Origin: an uncultured Lachnospiraceae bacterium
GTDB lineage: Bacteria; Bacillota; Clostridia; Lachnospirales; Lachnospiraceae
Assembly: GCA_947651335.1 (NCBI GenBank)
Contig: CANSYV010000036.1
Location: forward strand, 1-9,456
Length of the DNA: 9,456 nucleotides
Reading direction: 5' to 3'
Made by a program: the position numbers and the translations under genes. Numbering within the stretch: the stretch's first letter is position 1; each line of letters begins with the position of its first letter. The notes under the pieces are model-generated. The model ran no database searches. It saw nothing but the letters and a program-made list of their open reading frames with translations, and was not told where the DNA came from. Below, piece by piece: positions 1 to 5,499 of this stretch.

Positions 1-252
1 ATAATGAGGAAGCTTTGTGACAAGATATATTTTGTTACGGCACTTCAGGCGGTGCAGGATCTCCCCCACAGCTGTTTCATTGCCAGGGTAGATATAGGCG
101 GTATCCAGATAATTTACCCCGCCTTCTATAGCTGCTTTTACCTCCTCTTGTGCTTTGTCCAGGTCTATTCCGATTCCCTGTCTGGAAAAACGCATACATC
201 CATAGCCGAGAATTGAGATATCATTTCCTTTTTTGTCTTTTCGATATTGCAT
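1..252 (-). CDS. Aldo/keto reductase, N-terminal part (runs off left edge)
   Basis: NAD(P)H-dependent oxidoreductase of the aldo/keto reductase superfamily, likely cytosolic; the substrate cannot be told. Only the first 84 residues lie in the window. Read on the minus strand from ATG at 252, the protein starts MQYRKDKKGNDISILGYGCM, the usual first strand of the barrel with its Gly-Cys-Met. Next comes NYLDTAYIYPGNE (about residues 47-59), holding the catalytic Asp50 and Tyr55, and then LVTKLP with the catalytic Lys80. The style of the GCMRF and TKLP motifs suggests the group (COG1453-like) that often carries a C-terminal 4Fe-4S ferredoxin domain, but that end is outside the window. A GGTGG ribosome binding site lies just upstream of the start, with a near-consensus promoter behind it. 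It is divergent from pyrE and so transcribed separately. The family is secure; the subfamily is an inference. Confidence 0.9.
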   Translation of the reverse strand, partial: MQYRKDKKGNDISILGYGCMRFSRQGIGIDLDKAQEEVKAAIEGGVNYLDTAYIYPGNETAVGEILHRLKCRNKIYLVTKLPHY

Positions 253-277
253 TTGATCCACCTTTCTATTTAAGCCA

Positions 278-305
278 ATTATACACTCAAGGAGGTGGTT
301 GTCAA
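278..305 (-). promoter_or_regulatory. Promoter for the aldo/keto reductase gene
   Basis: On the minus strand a perfect TTGACA (-35, positions 300-305) is followed after 16 bases by a perfect TATAAT (-10, 278-283). This puts transcription start near 270 and leaves a short leader before the ATG at 252. Both hexamers match the sigma-A consensus fully, so expression is probably strong unless repressed. Confidence 0.75.
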
Positions 306-308
306 TGT

Positions 309-326
309 AAATTTTCTTAAAAATTT
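309..326. repeat. AT-rich inverted repeat in the divergent intergenic region
   Basis: AAATTTT (309-315) is matched by its reverse complement AAAATTT (320-326) around a four-base centre. It lies immediately upstream of the -35 box of the minus-strand promoter. It could act as an UP-like element or as an operator, but AT-rich inverted repeats also arise by chance in such gaps. Confidence 0.35.
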
Positions 327-364
327 GGACATGATGAATGCTATAGGATATTTCCGGAAAATAA

Positions 365-393
365 TTGTTATTTCCCAAATGATATGGTAGAAT
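365..393 (+). promoter_or_regulatory. Probable pyrE promoter
   Basis: TTGTTA (365-370) and TAGAAT (388-393) are separated by exactly 17 bases. The -10 hexamer matches the sigma-A consensus at five of six bases and the -35 at four of six. Transcription would start near 400, giving a leader of roughly 70 bases before the pyrE ATG. A weaker alternative is TTGGAC at 325-330 with a poor -10. I saw no PyrR-type binding loop and no terminator/antiterminator pair in the leader. Confidence 0.5.
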
Positions 394-455
394 GGGAGGG
401 AATTTGATACAGACTGCCATTGAGGGCGCATCTGAAAATACGGTGAGTTTACAAC

Positions 456-461
456 AGGAGG
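456..461 (+). promoter_or_regulatory. pyrE ribosome binding site
   Basis: A perfect AGGAGG sits seven bases before the ATG at 469 and fixes that start for pyrE. Confidence 0.85.
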
Positions 462-468
462 TTTCCGG

Positions 469-1146
469 ATGGAGAGTTACAAACAGGAATTTATAGAATT
501 TATGATTGATTGCGATGTTCTGAAGTTTGGGGATTTTGTCACCAAGAGCGGCCGTAAGACCCCGTTTTTTGTGAACACAGGGTTTTACCGCACAGGCACC
601 CAGCTGCGCAGACTGGGGCAGTATTATGCCAGAGCCATTAAAGAGGCTTTTGGCCTGGAATTTGATGTGCTGTTTGGACCTGCCTATAAAGGGATTCCTC
701 TGACTGTGGCGGCGTCCATGGCTGTCAGTGAGATTTACGGGATGGATGTGCGCTATTGTTCCAACAGAAAGGAAGTAAAAGACCACGGGGACAAGGGGAT
801 TCTCCTGGGAAGCCCGCTGGGGGAAGGAGATAAGGTGGTGATCATTGAGGATGTGACCACAGCCGGGACATCCATCGGGGAGACTATGCCCATATTGAAG
901 GCCCAGGGCCAGGTGCAGCCCCTGGGGCTGGTGGTATCTGTGGACCGGATGGAGCGAGGCAGAGGGGACAAGGGAGCCCTGCAGGAGATTGCGGAGCAAT
1001 ATGGGCTTCAGACAACAGCCATTGTGACCATGGAAGAAGTGGTTTCTCATCTGTATAACCGCCCATACAAAGGAAAAGTGATCATTGACGATACATTAAA
1101 AGAGGCGATTGATGCCTATTATGAACAGTACGGGGCATCTCATTAA
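469..1146 (+). CDS. pyrE: Orotate phosphoribosyltransferase
   Basis: Cytosolic enzyme that joins orotate to PRPP to give orotidine 5'-monophosphate, the fifth step of de novo pyrimidine synthesis. The 225-residue length is close to that of the E. coli type enzyme (about 213). The N-terminal part has KFGDFVTKSGRKTPFFVNTG (19-38), typical of this family. FGPAYKGIPL (69-78) contacts orotate/PRPP, RKEVKDHGDKG (100-110) is the mobile catalytic loop with its Lys and His, and VVIIEDVTTAGTS (123-135) is the PRPP-binding signature with the acidic pair. The start is fixed by an AGGAGG at 456-461. It is the first gene of a co-directional series with no visible terminator after it, so the membrane-protein genes downstream may be co-transcribed. 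pyrD, pyrK, pyrF and pyrB are not in the window, so pyrE stands apart from the rest of its pathway on the downstream side. Confidence 0.97.
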   Translation: MESYKQEFIEFMIDCDVLKFGDFVTKSGRKTPFFVNTGFYRTGTQLRRLGQYYARAIKEAFGLEFDVLFGPAYKGIPLTVAASMAVSEIYGMDVRYCSNRKEVKDHGDKGILLGSPLGEGDKVVIIEDVTTAGTSIGETMPILKAQGQVQPLGLVVSVDRMERGRGDKGALQEIAEQYGLQTTAIVTMEEVVSHLYNRPYKGKVIIDDTLKEAIDAYYEQYGASH

Positions 1147-1167
1147 AATATGTAAGGAGAGCTGGTT

Positions 1168-1320
1168 ATGAATGAAAAAATCTATAAAACAGTTGTCTGG
1201 GCCGGAGTGGTAGATCTGTCTCTGGGAATTATCGTGGCAGCGGTGGGAGTGGTGAGTGGAATTTTGATGATTATAAGCGGTGCCCGTCTGCTGAAAAGAA
1301 AGAATGAAATAACCATATAA
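1168..1320 (+). CDS. Small single-span membrane peptide, 50 residues, unknown function
   Basis: A 50-residue reading frame from ATG 1168 to a TAA at 1318-1320, preceded by AAGGAGA with about seven bases of spacing. The sequence starts MNEKIYKTVVWAGVVDLSLG and has one long hydrophobic, glycine- and valine-rich segment (about residues 8-42, which could be one long or two short helices). It ends in a basic tail, ARLLKRKNE, consistent with a positive-inside cytoplasmic C-terminus. It lies 21 bp after pyrE and 33 bp before the VanZ-like gene, in the same direction. I do not recognise a named family. It is probably a real gene, because the ribosome binding site, the membrane topology pattern and the fit between neighbours all agree. 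Automated callers could miss it for its size. Confidence 0.75.
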   Translation: MNEKIYKTVVWAGVVDLSLGIIVAAVGVVSGILMIISGARLLKRKNEITI

Positions 1321-1341
1321 TAATGTATATACGGGTATTTT

Positions 1342-1345
1342 GAGG
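1342..1345 (+). promoter_or_regulatory. Ribosome binding site choosing a GTG start
   Basis: GAGG lies eight bases before GTG at 1354. An ATG at 1352 overlaps the site but is followed at once by TGA in its own frame, so GTG is the workable start of the VanZ-like gene. Confidence 0.6.
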
Positions 1346-1353
1346 ATGGAGAT

Positions 1354-1827
1354 GTGAGAAGGGAAACAAAAAGGTGGATTCGCAGTGTGGGCAGGCTTTT
1401 GTTTGTGCTGTATATGGGGCTTTTGGTGTATTTTTTGTTTTTTGCGGAGTCTTATGGAAGGACAGGAGATATTACCCGGGAATACCGGTATAATCTGAAG
1501 CTTTTTGCGGAGATCAAGAGGTTTTGGATTTACCGGGAGAAAGTGGGCACTCTGGCCATGGCGCTGAATATTTTCGGCAATGTGGTTGGATTTGTCCCTT
1601 TTGGGTATATTCTGCCGGTGATGCACTGCCGTTTTCAGAATTGTCTGCTGGTAACACTGGGCGGGTTCTCCTTGAGTTTATGTGTGGAGACTGTCCAGCT
1701 GGTTTTCAGGGTGGGATGTTTTGATGTGGACGATTTGGTGTTGAATACACTGGGGGCCTTTCTGGGGTATGTGGCATTTTGGGTCTGCAATGAGATCAGG
1801 AGGAGACTGTATGGCAAAGAGGTATAG
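1354..1827 (+). CDS. VanZ-family membrane protein
   Basis: Predicted integral membrane protein of 157 residues, named for VanZ of enterococcal glycopeptide-resistance clusters, where VanZ gives low-level teicoplanin resistance. Most chromosomal relatives have no proven role. There is a basic N-terminus, then hydrophobic segments at about 13-30, 67-90, 95-120 and 128-146. The family signature is visible in two parts: NIFGNVVGFVPFGY (72-85), with its Asn, Pro and Gly, and ETVQLVFRVGCFDVDDLVLN (112-131), with the conserved Glu, Gln, Arg, Asp residues and Asn, followed by LGAFLGY. The start is GTG with a GAGG site eight bases upstream. The last 17 bases overlap the next gene, which suggests translational coupling. 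There is no vanA/vanB-type gene nearby, so a drug-resistance role should not be assumed. Confidence 0.88.
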   Translation: MRRETKRWIRSVGRLLFVLYMGLLVYFLFFAESYGRTGDITREYRYNLKLFAEIKRFWIYREKVGTLAMALNIFGNVVGFVPFGYILPVMHCRFQNCLLVTLGGFSLSLCVETVQLVFRVGCFDVDDLVLNTLGAFLGYVAFWVCNEIRRRLYGKEV

Positions 1828-2131
1828 ATATTCATTTGCACAGCAGAAGCAGGCGGAGGGCGGAATCTATTCCGTGGTTCTGGCTGTCATTTCTTTTGTA
1901 CTTTTTTTGGCTGCGGTTGCGGTATCCTTTTTCCTGCAGGAATATGTGATCAGCCAGGCTCTCATTGGAGGAATCAGTGTCTGTGCCATACTGCTGGCGT
2001 TTTACGGTTTCATTATGGGAATGGTGAGTTTTTCCGCAAAGGACCGGATTCATTCATACTGTACAGCTGGTGCCATTGCCAACGGGCTGATTATGGTGGG
2101 ATGGCTGGGTCTGTACCTGCTTGGGGTTTAA
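1811..2131 (+). CDS. Three-helix small membrane protein, unknown function
   Basis: Predicted membrane protein of 106 residues. The start at 1811 is chosen because AGGAGG (1798-1803) sits seven bases before it; a longer frame from 1769 lacks such a site and would overlap the VanZ-like gene more. The sequence opens with a basic, aromatic head (MAKRYRYSFAQQKQAEGG), followed by three hydrophobic segments at about 20-42, 49-73 and 84-105. A short polar loop, FSAKDRIHSYC, lies between the second and third. It resembles a type of small uncharacterised protein seen in Lachnospiraceae (possibly DUF6142-like, from memory only). It overlaps the VanZ-like gene by 17 bp, so the two are probably co-translated. 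Confidence 0.8.
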   Translation: MAKRYRYSFAQQKQAEGGIYSVVLAVISFVLFLAAVAVSFFLQEYVISQALIGGISVCAILLAFYGFIMGMVSFSAKDRIHSYCTAGAIANGLIMVGWLGLYLLGV

Positions 2132-2174
2132 GCTGTATCCGGAAGTCTGGCGGCCCAGCACACGTTTCGATTAT

Positions 2175-2179
2175 GGAGG
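2175..2179 (+). promoter_or_regulatory. Ribosome binding site fixing the HD-protein start
   Basis: GGAGG lies four bases before ATG 2184. This favours the start there over the in-frame TTG at 2121, which lies within the end of the previous gene and would add 21 residues with no family character. Confidence 0.7.
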
Positions 2180-2183
2180 AAAT

Positions 2184-2792
2184 ATGCACGAGCGGTTAGT
2201 ACAGCAGATGGAGTTTCTGCGTGAGATTGATAAACTGAAGATGATCGGCAGGCAGACGTATCTGTCTGACGGAATCAGGAAAGAAAATGATGCGGAGCAT
2301 TCCTGGCATCTGGCCATGTGCGCTCTGGTACTGAAGGAATATATGCCGGAGCCTGTGGATGCGGCCAGGACGGTGGAGCTGGTTCTGGCACATGACCTGG
2401 TGGAAATCTATGCAGGGGATGCCTATGCCTATGACCAGGCGGCACAGGAGGCTCAGCATCAGAAAGAAGTGGAGGCTGCCCAAAAACTGTTTGGTATACT
2501 TCCGGAAGAACAGGGCAGGTATTTTTGCGGTCTTTGGGAGGAATTCGAGGCATGTGAAAGCCCGGAAGCGCGTTTCGCACGGGTGCTGGATAACTGCCAG
2601 CCGCTGCTGTTAAACGATGCCTCCGGGGGAAAAAGCTGGAGAGAACACGGGATTTTCGTGGAACAGGTTTACAAGAGGAACGAGCGTGTCCGCCAGTGGG
2701 CGCCCCGGCTCTGGGAGTATCTGGAGGGGCTGATTCAAAAACACGTGGAGCTTGGGAATCTAAAGACGGATGCATCTGCATCTAATCAATGA
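2184..2792 (+). CDS. HD-domain phosphohydrolase, 5'-deoxynucleotidase-like (YfbR/HDDC2 type)
   Basis: Predicted cytosolic metal-dependent hydrolase of 202 residues. The closest characterised relatives, such as E. coli YfbR, remove phosphate from deoxynucleoside 5'-monophosphates. The HD fold's metal ligands are all present: His39 in DAEHSWH (36-42), the His70-Asp71 pair in LAHDLVEIYAGD (68-79) and Asp136 in ARVLDNCQPLL (132-142). Glu74 and Asp79 fit further conserved positions after the HD pair. The spacing is close to that of YfbR (His33, His68/Asp69, Asp137). The start at 2184 has GGAGG four bases upstream. It lies 52 bp after the small membrane gene and 32 bp before the peptidase gene. A nucleotidase near pyrE and the pur genes would make sense for pool balance, but that link and the exact substrate are inferences. 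Confidence 0.87.
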   Translation: MHERLVQQMEFLREIDKLKMIGRQTYLSDGIRKENDAEHSWHLAMCALVLKEYMPEPVDAARTVELVLAHDLVEIYAGDAYAYDQAAQEAQHQKEVEAAQKLFGILPEEQGRYFCGLWEEFEACESPEARFARVLDNCQPLLLNDASGGKSWREHGIFVEQVYKRNERVRQWAPRLWEYLEGLIQKHVELGNLKTDASASNQ

Positions 2793-2824
2793 AAAACAGC
2801 ATACAGAAAGGCGGCTGATAGTTT

Positions 2825-4867
2825 TTGGAAAATATATTAGAGGAACGCTGGGAGCTGGCCCGGGGCCGGGTTCAGGAGATTATCAGGGAAGCCGGGGAAG
2901 GCATGGCAGGCAGAGAGCCGTGGAGGGATTATTTTGTGCGGACTGCCAGGTTCCTGCTGCTGGCGGCAGAGACGGGAGCCGGCTGGAAGGAACTTACCTT
3001 CGAAGAAAAGAAGAAAAAGAATGCCATGTTATATGAAGATATTCTGCCTGGGCACTACAGCCATTCTTACGGAAATCCTGCATATGCAGTCAAATGTCTG
3101 GGAGATTACGGGCGTTATCTGAGTTTTTTATACAGTGAACTGAGGGGAATGATTGTGTACAGTATGGAAGGCCGTCTCTGGGATATGACCGTATGCTGTG
3201 AACTGTTTTTGGAAGTGTACGGGGCATTTTCCCGGGAAGAACTGCCGAAGCCAAAAGAAATCCGGGATATTCTGTACTGGTATGTGAGCGATTACTGTGA
3301 GGATATGGTGGAAAGGCGTATCAAAGAGCAGCTGGACCCTTCCTGTTCTTTTGCGGAGAAGATTCTCATGGAAGCAGACCTGGGAACTCCAGAATACCTG
3401 TATGATTTTGGGGAATACATCACAGACAGTGAATGCCGGACAGCCCAGTTTCTGGGGAGTCTGAGCCAGGAGGAGATTGACCGGATGGCACGCACGTATA
3501 CCGAGGGCTACCGGATGGGATTTATCAACGGCAATAAGGACTTATCCAAAAAGAAGACAGTGAATATCCGCTACTGTCTGGGATTTGAGCGGGTGGTCCG
3601 GGTGGCTGTGGGGCAGTTTCGCTGCATGGGCCTGCAGCCGGTGGTGTACCGGGCGGCTGTTCATGTGGTCAATAAGAAGCAGCACCACAGAATCGGCTAT
3701 TATGGGCATATACCCAATCAGCAGTTTGATTATGACCACCGGGGGGACGCTGCGTTGTTTCTGGACGAGGATTTCATCCAGCGCAGGCTGCGGGCGGCAC
3801 AGACGGCCTATGAGAAATATAAAGAGCTGGCAGATGTGCACGGGGGCCCCGCGGTGATGGAGATATTCGGGGAGACGCCTTTTACGCCCCAAAATCAGCC
3901 GGAGGCGCTGGCTTTGAGCGAGAGCCAGCAGAAACTCCAGGTTTATATGGATAATCAGCTGTCACAGATTACCAACCGTTATATTAAAGGGGAAGAACGC
4001 AGTTTCACTATCATTGCCTGGCCGGTGCCGGAGATTGGCGGGCAGTTTCCCGAGATTTTCCGGGAAGTGGTGCGGATTAACACCCTGGATGCCAAAGTCT
4101 ATGAACAGATACAGCAGAGGATTATTCAGGCCCTGGACCAAGGGGACCAGGTGCATATTCAGGGAAAGGGCACAAATCGTACGGATCTGACTGTGGCGCT
4201 TCATCCCATCCAGGACAGGGACAGCCAGACGGCTTTTGAAAATTGTGTGGCGGATGTGAATATTCCCGTGGGGGAGGTGTTCACTTCCCCCAGGCTGAAG
4301 GGCACCAATGGTGTGCTCCATGTGAGCCAGGTGTATTTGAACGGGCTTTTGTACAAGGACCTGGAGCTGGTTTTTCAGGATGGAATGGTAACCGATTATC
4401 GCTGCGGTAATTTTCCCGTGGAAGAAGAGAACAAAAAATATATCAGGGAAAATGTGCTGTATCATCACGAGAGTCTTCCCATGGGAGAGTTCGCCATCGG
4501 CACCAATACCACGGCTTATATGGCGGCCAGGAAATATCAGATTGAGGCTAAACTTCCTATATTAATAGCGGAGAAAATGGGTCCTCACTTTGCGGTGGGG
4601 GATACCTGCTACAGCTGGTCAGAGGATGTTGTGGTGAAGAATCCCGATGGCAGGGAAGTGATTGCCCGGGATAATGAAGTCTCAAGGCTGCGCTTTCAGG
4701 ATAAAGACAAGGCTTATATGGGATGCCACACGGATATCACCATACCCTATGACGAGCTGGGCCATATTCAGGTGATGACTCCCAATGGAACGGTGAAAAT
4801 CCTGGAGGACGGAAGATTTGTCCTGCCTGGGACGGAAGAATTAAATGAGCCGTTATTAGCAGGATAG
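2825..4867 (+). CDS. M29-family (AmpS-like) aminopeptidase with long N-terminal extension
   Basis: Predicted metallo-aminopeptidase that removes N-terminal residues from peptides, probably in the cytosol since no signal peptide is seen. The C-terminal half matches the M29 family (AmpS, aminopeptidase T). Visible are GTNRTDLTVAL (449-459), NIPVGEVFTSP (479-489) with Glu484, GEFAIG (554-559) with Glu555, HFAVG (588-592) with His588, Tyr596, and HTDITI (635-640) with His635 and Asp637. These correspond to the five metal ligands and the Tyr of Thermus AmpS. At 680 residues it is far longer than the usual 370-410. Aligning the first ligand (484 here, about 250 in AmpS) implies about 230 extra residues in front. 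That extension is mostly helical in look, rich in aromatic and acidic residues, and I do not recognise it. The start is TTG at 2825; an in-frame stop lies at 2819-2821, and an imperfect AAAGGCGG is ten bases upstream. The next in-frame ATG is codon 27. Confidence 0.85.
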   Translation: MENILEERWELARGRVQEIIREAGEGMAGREPWRDYFVRTARFLLLAAETGAGWKELTFEEKKKKNAMLYEDILPGHYSHSYGNPAYAVKCLGDYGRYLSFLYSELRGMIVYSMEGRLWDMTVCCELFLEVYGAFSREELPKPKEIRDILYWYVSDYCEDMVERRIKEQLDPSCSFAEKILMEADLGTPEYLYDFGEYITDSECRTAQFLGSLSQEEIDRMARTYTEGYRMGFINGNKDLSKKKTVNIRYCLGFERVVRVAVGQFRCMGLQPVVYRAAVHVVNKKQHHRIGYYGHIPNQQFDYDHRGDAALFLDEDFIQRRLRAAQTAYEKYKELADVHGGPAVMEIFGETPFTPQNQPEALALSESQQKLQVYMDNQLSQITNRYIKGEERSFTIIAWPVPEIGGQFPEIFREVVRINTLDAKVYEQIQQRIIQALDQGDQVHIQGKGTNRTDLTVALHPIQDRDSQTAFENCVADVNIPVGEVFTSPRLKGTNGVLHVSQVYLNGLLYKDLELVFQDGMVTDYRCGNFPVEEENKKYIRENVLYHHESLPMGEFAIGTNTTAYMAARKYQIEAKLPILIAEKMGPHFAVGDTCYSWSEDVVVKNPDGREVIARDNEVSRLRFQDKDKAYMGCHTDITIPYDELGHIQVMTPNGTVKILEDGRFVLPGTEELNEPLLAG

Positions 4868-4869
4868 CG

Positions 4870-4921
4870 GCGGGTTTCTCCAAACTCTGGCTGGTGATCC
4901 ATTCGGACAGAAATCACCCGC
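4870..4921 (+). other. Stem-loop region between the peptidase gene and purE
   Basis: GCGGGT (4870-4875) can pair with ACCCGC (4916-4921). Alternatively GGTGAT (4893-4898) can pair with ATCACC (4913-4918). The two pairings share bases and exclude each other. No T-run follows, so this is not a standard intrinsic terminator. It may weaken read-through or be chance. Confidence 0.35.
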
Positions 4922-4932
4922 AAACTGATTCA

Positions 4933-4962
4933 TTGACAAAAGAGATATAAACATAATAAAAT
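4933..4962 (+). promoter_or_regulatory. Probable promoter of the pur operon
   Basis: A perfect TTGACA (4933-4938) is followed after 18 bases by TAAAAT (4957-4962), five of six matches to the -10 consensus. CATAAT (4952-4957) is also present, but its 13-base spacing is too short. Transcription would start near 4969, giving a leader of about 20 bases. That is too short to hold a purine riboswitch, and none of the expected conserved loops is seen upstream. Confidence 0.55.
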
Positions 4963-4989
4963 GGTAAGAAACGGTAAGGAGGTAGAGAG

Positions 4990-5490
4990 ATGGCAAAGGT
5001 AGGAATTGTCATGGGCAGTGATTCGGACATGCCTGTGATGAGAAAAGCGGCGGAAATACTGGATAAGCTGGGGGTGGAGTATGAGATGCGGATTATCTCA
5101 GCACACCGGGAGCCGGATGTGTTCTTTGAATACGCCAAATCGGCGGAGGAAAAGGGCCTGAAAGTGATCATCGCAGGCGCGGGCATGGCGGCCCATCTTC
5201 CCGGCATGTGTGCGGCCATATTCCCCATGCCTGTGATCGGGATTCCCATGCACACAACTTCTCTGGGGGGAAGGGATTCTCTGTACTCCATTGTGCAGAT
5301 GCCTTCCGGAATACCAGTGGCAACAGTGGCCATAAATGGCGGGGCCAACGCGGGTCTTCTGGCGGCAAAGATTCTGGCTGTATCCGATGAAGAACTGCTG
5401 GGACGGCTGAAAGAGTATGCAAAAGAACTGAAAGAACAGGTGGAGGCGAAGGATGCCCGTCTGCAGCAGACAGGGTATCAGGAGTATTAG
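4990..5490 (+). CDS. purE: N5-carboxyaminoimidazole ribonucleotide mutase (PurE)
   Basis: Catalyses the step giving 4-carboxy-AIR in de novo purine synthesis. Class I PurE enzymes rearrange N5-CAIR made by PurK; class II enzymes carboxylate AIR directly. The 166-residue length is typical. MGSDSDMPVM (8-17) is the phosphate-binding loop, SAHREPD (37-43) holds the catalytic His39, and GAGMAAHLPGM (63-73) and INGGANAGLLAA (115-126) form the rest of the active site. The Arg after His39 is class I-like (class II relatives such as human PAICS have Lys there), but this is only suggestive. AAGGAGG (4976-4982) lies seven bases before the ATG. It is the first gene of the pur block, with a promoter just upstream; purM follows after 9 bp. 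No purK is seen within the window. Confidence 0.96.
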   Translation: MAKVGIVMGSDSDMPVMRKAAEILDKLGVEYEMRIISAHREPDVFFEYAKSAEEKGLKVIIAGAGMAAHLPGMCAAIFPMPVIGIPMHTTSLGGRDSLYSIVQMPSGIPVATVAINGGANAGLLAAKILAVSDEELLGRLKEYAKELKEQVEAKDARLQQTGYQEY

Positions 5491-5499
5491 GAGGGTGCT

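Noticed and set aside
394..468. PyrR-type attenuator in the pyrE leader
   Set aside because: No PyrR anti-antiterminator sequence and no terminator hairpin with a T-run could be found.
1096..1626. 176-codon open frame on the minus strand
   Set aside because: It crosses the end of pyrE, the 50-residue gene and the VanZ-like gene, all better supported; the composition is rich in His, Pro and Asn.
1354..1827. Glycopeptide resistance locus suggested by VanZ
   Set aside because: VanZ-like proteins are common in Clostridia, and no VanA/VanB ligase, VanX, VanH or VanRS gene is present.
2121..2183. Longer N-terminus for the HD protein from TTG 2121
   Set aside because: ATG 2184 has GGAGG in front and gives the family's usual N-terminus; the extra residues overlap the previous gene.
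2275..2781. 168-codon open frame on the minus strand
   Set aside because: Antisense to the HD hydrolase with its intact ligands; Pro/Arg/His-rich low-complexity composition typical of a shadow frame.
3962..4468. 168-codon open frame on the minus strand
   Set aside because: Opposite the M29 catalytic region; no domain and no convincing ribosome binding site.
4868..4989. Purine riboswitch or PurR box before purE
   Set aside because: The gap after the promoter is only about 20 bases, the conserved purine aptamer loops are missing, and the nearest CCGAA-like sequence (reverse strand near 4900-4908) does not form the paired sites PurR needs.
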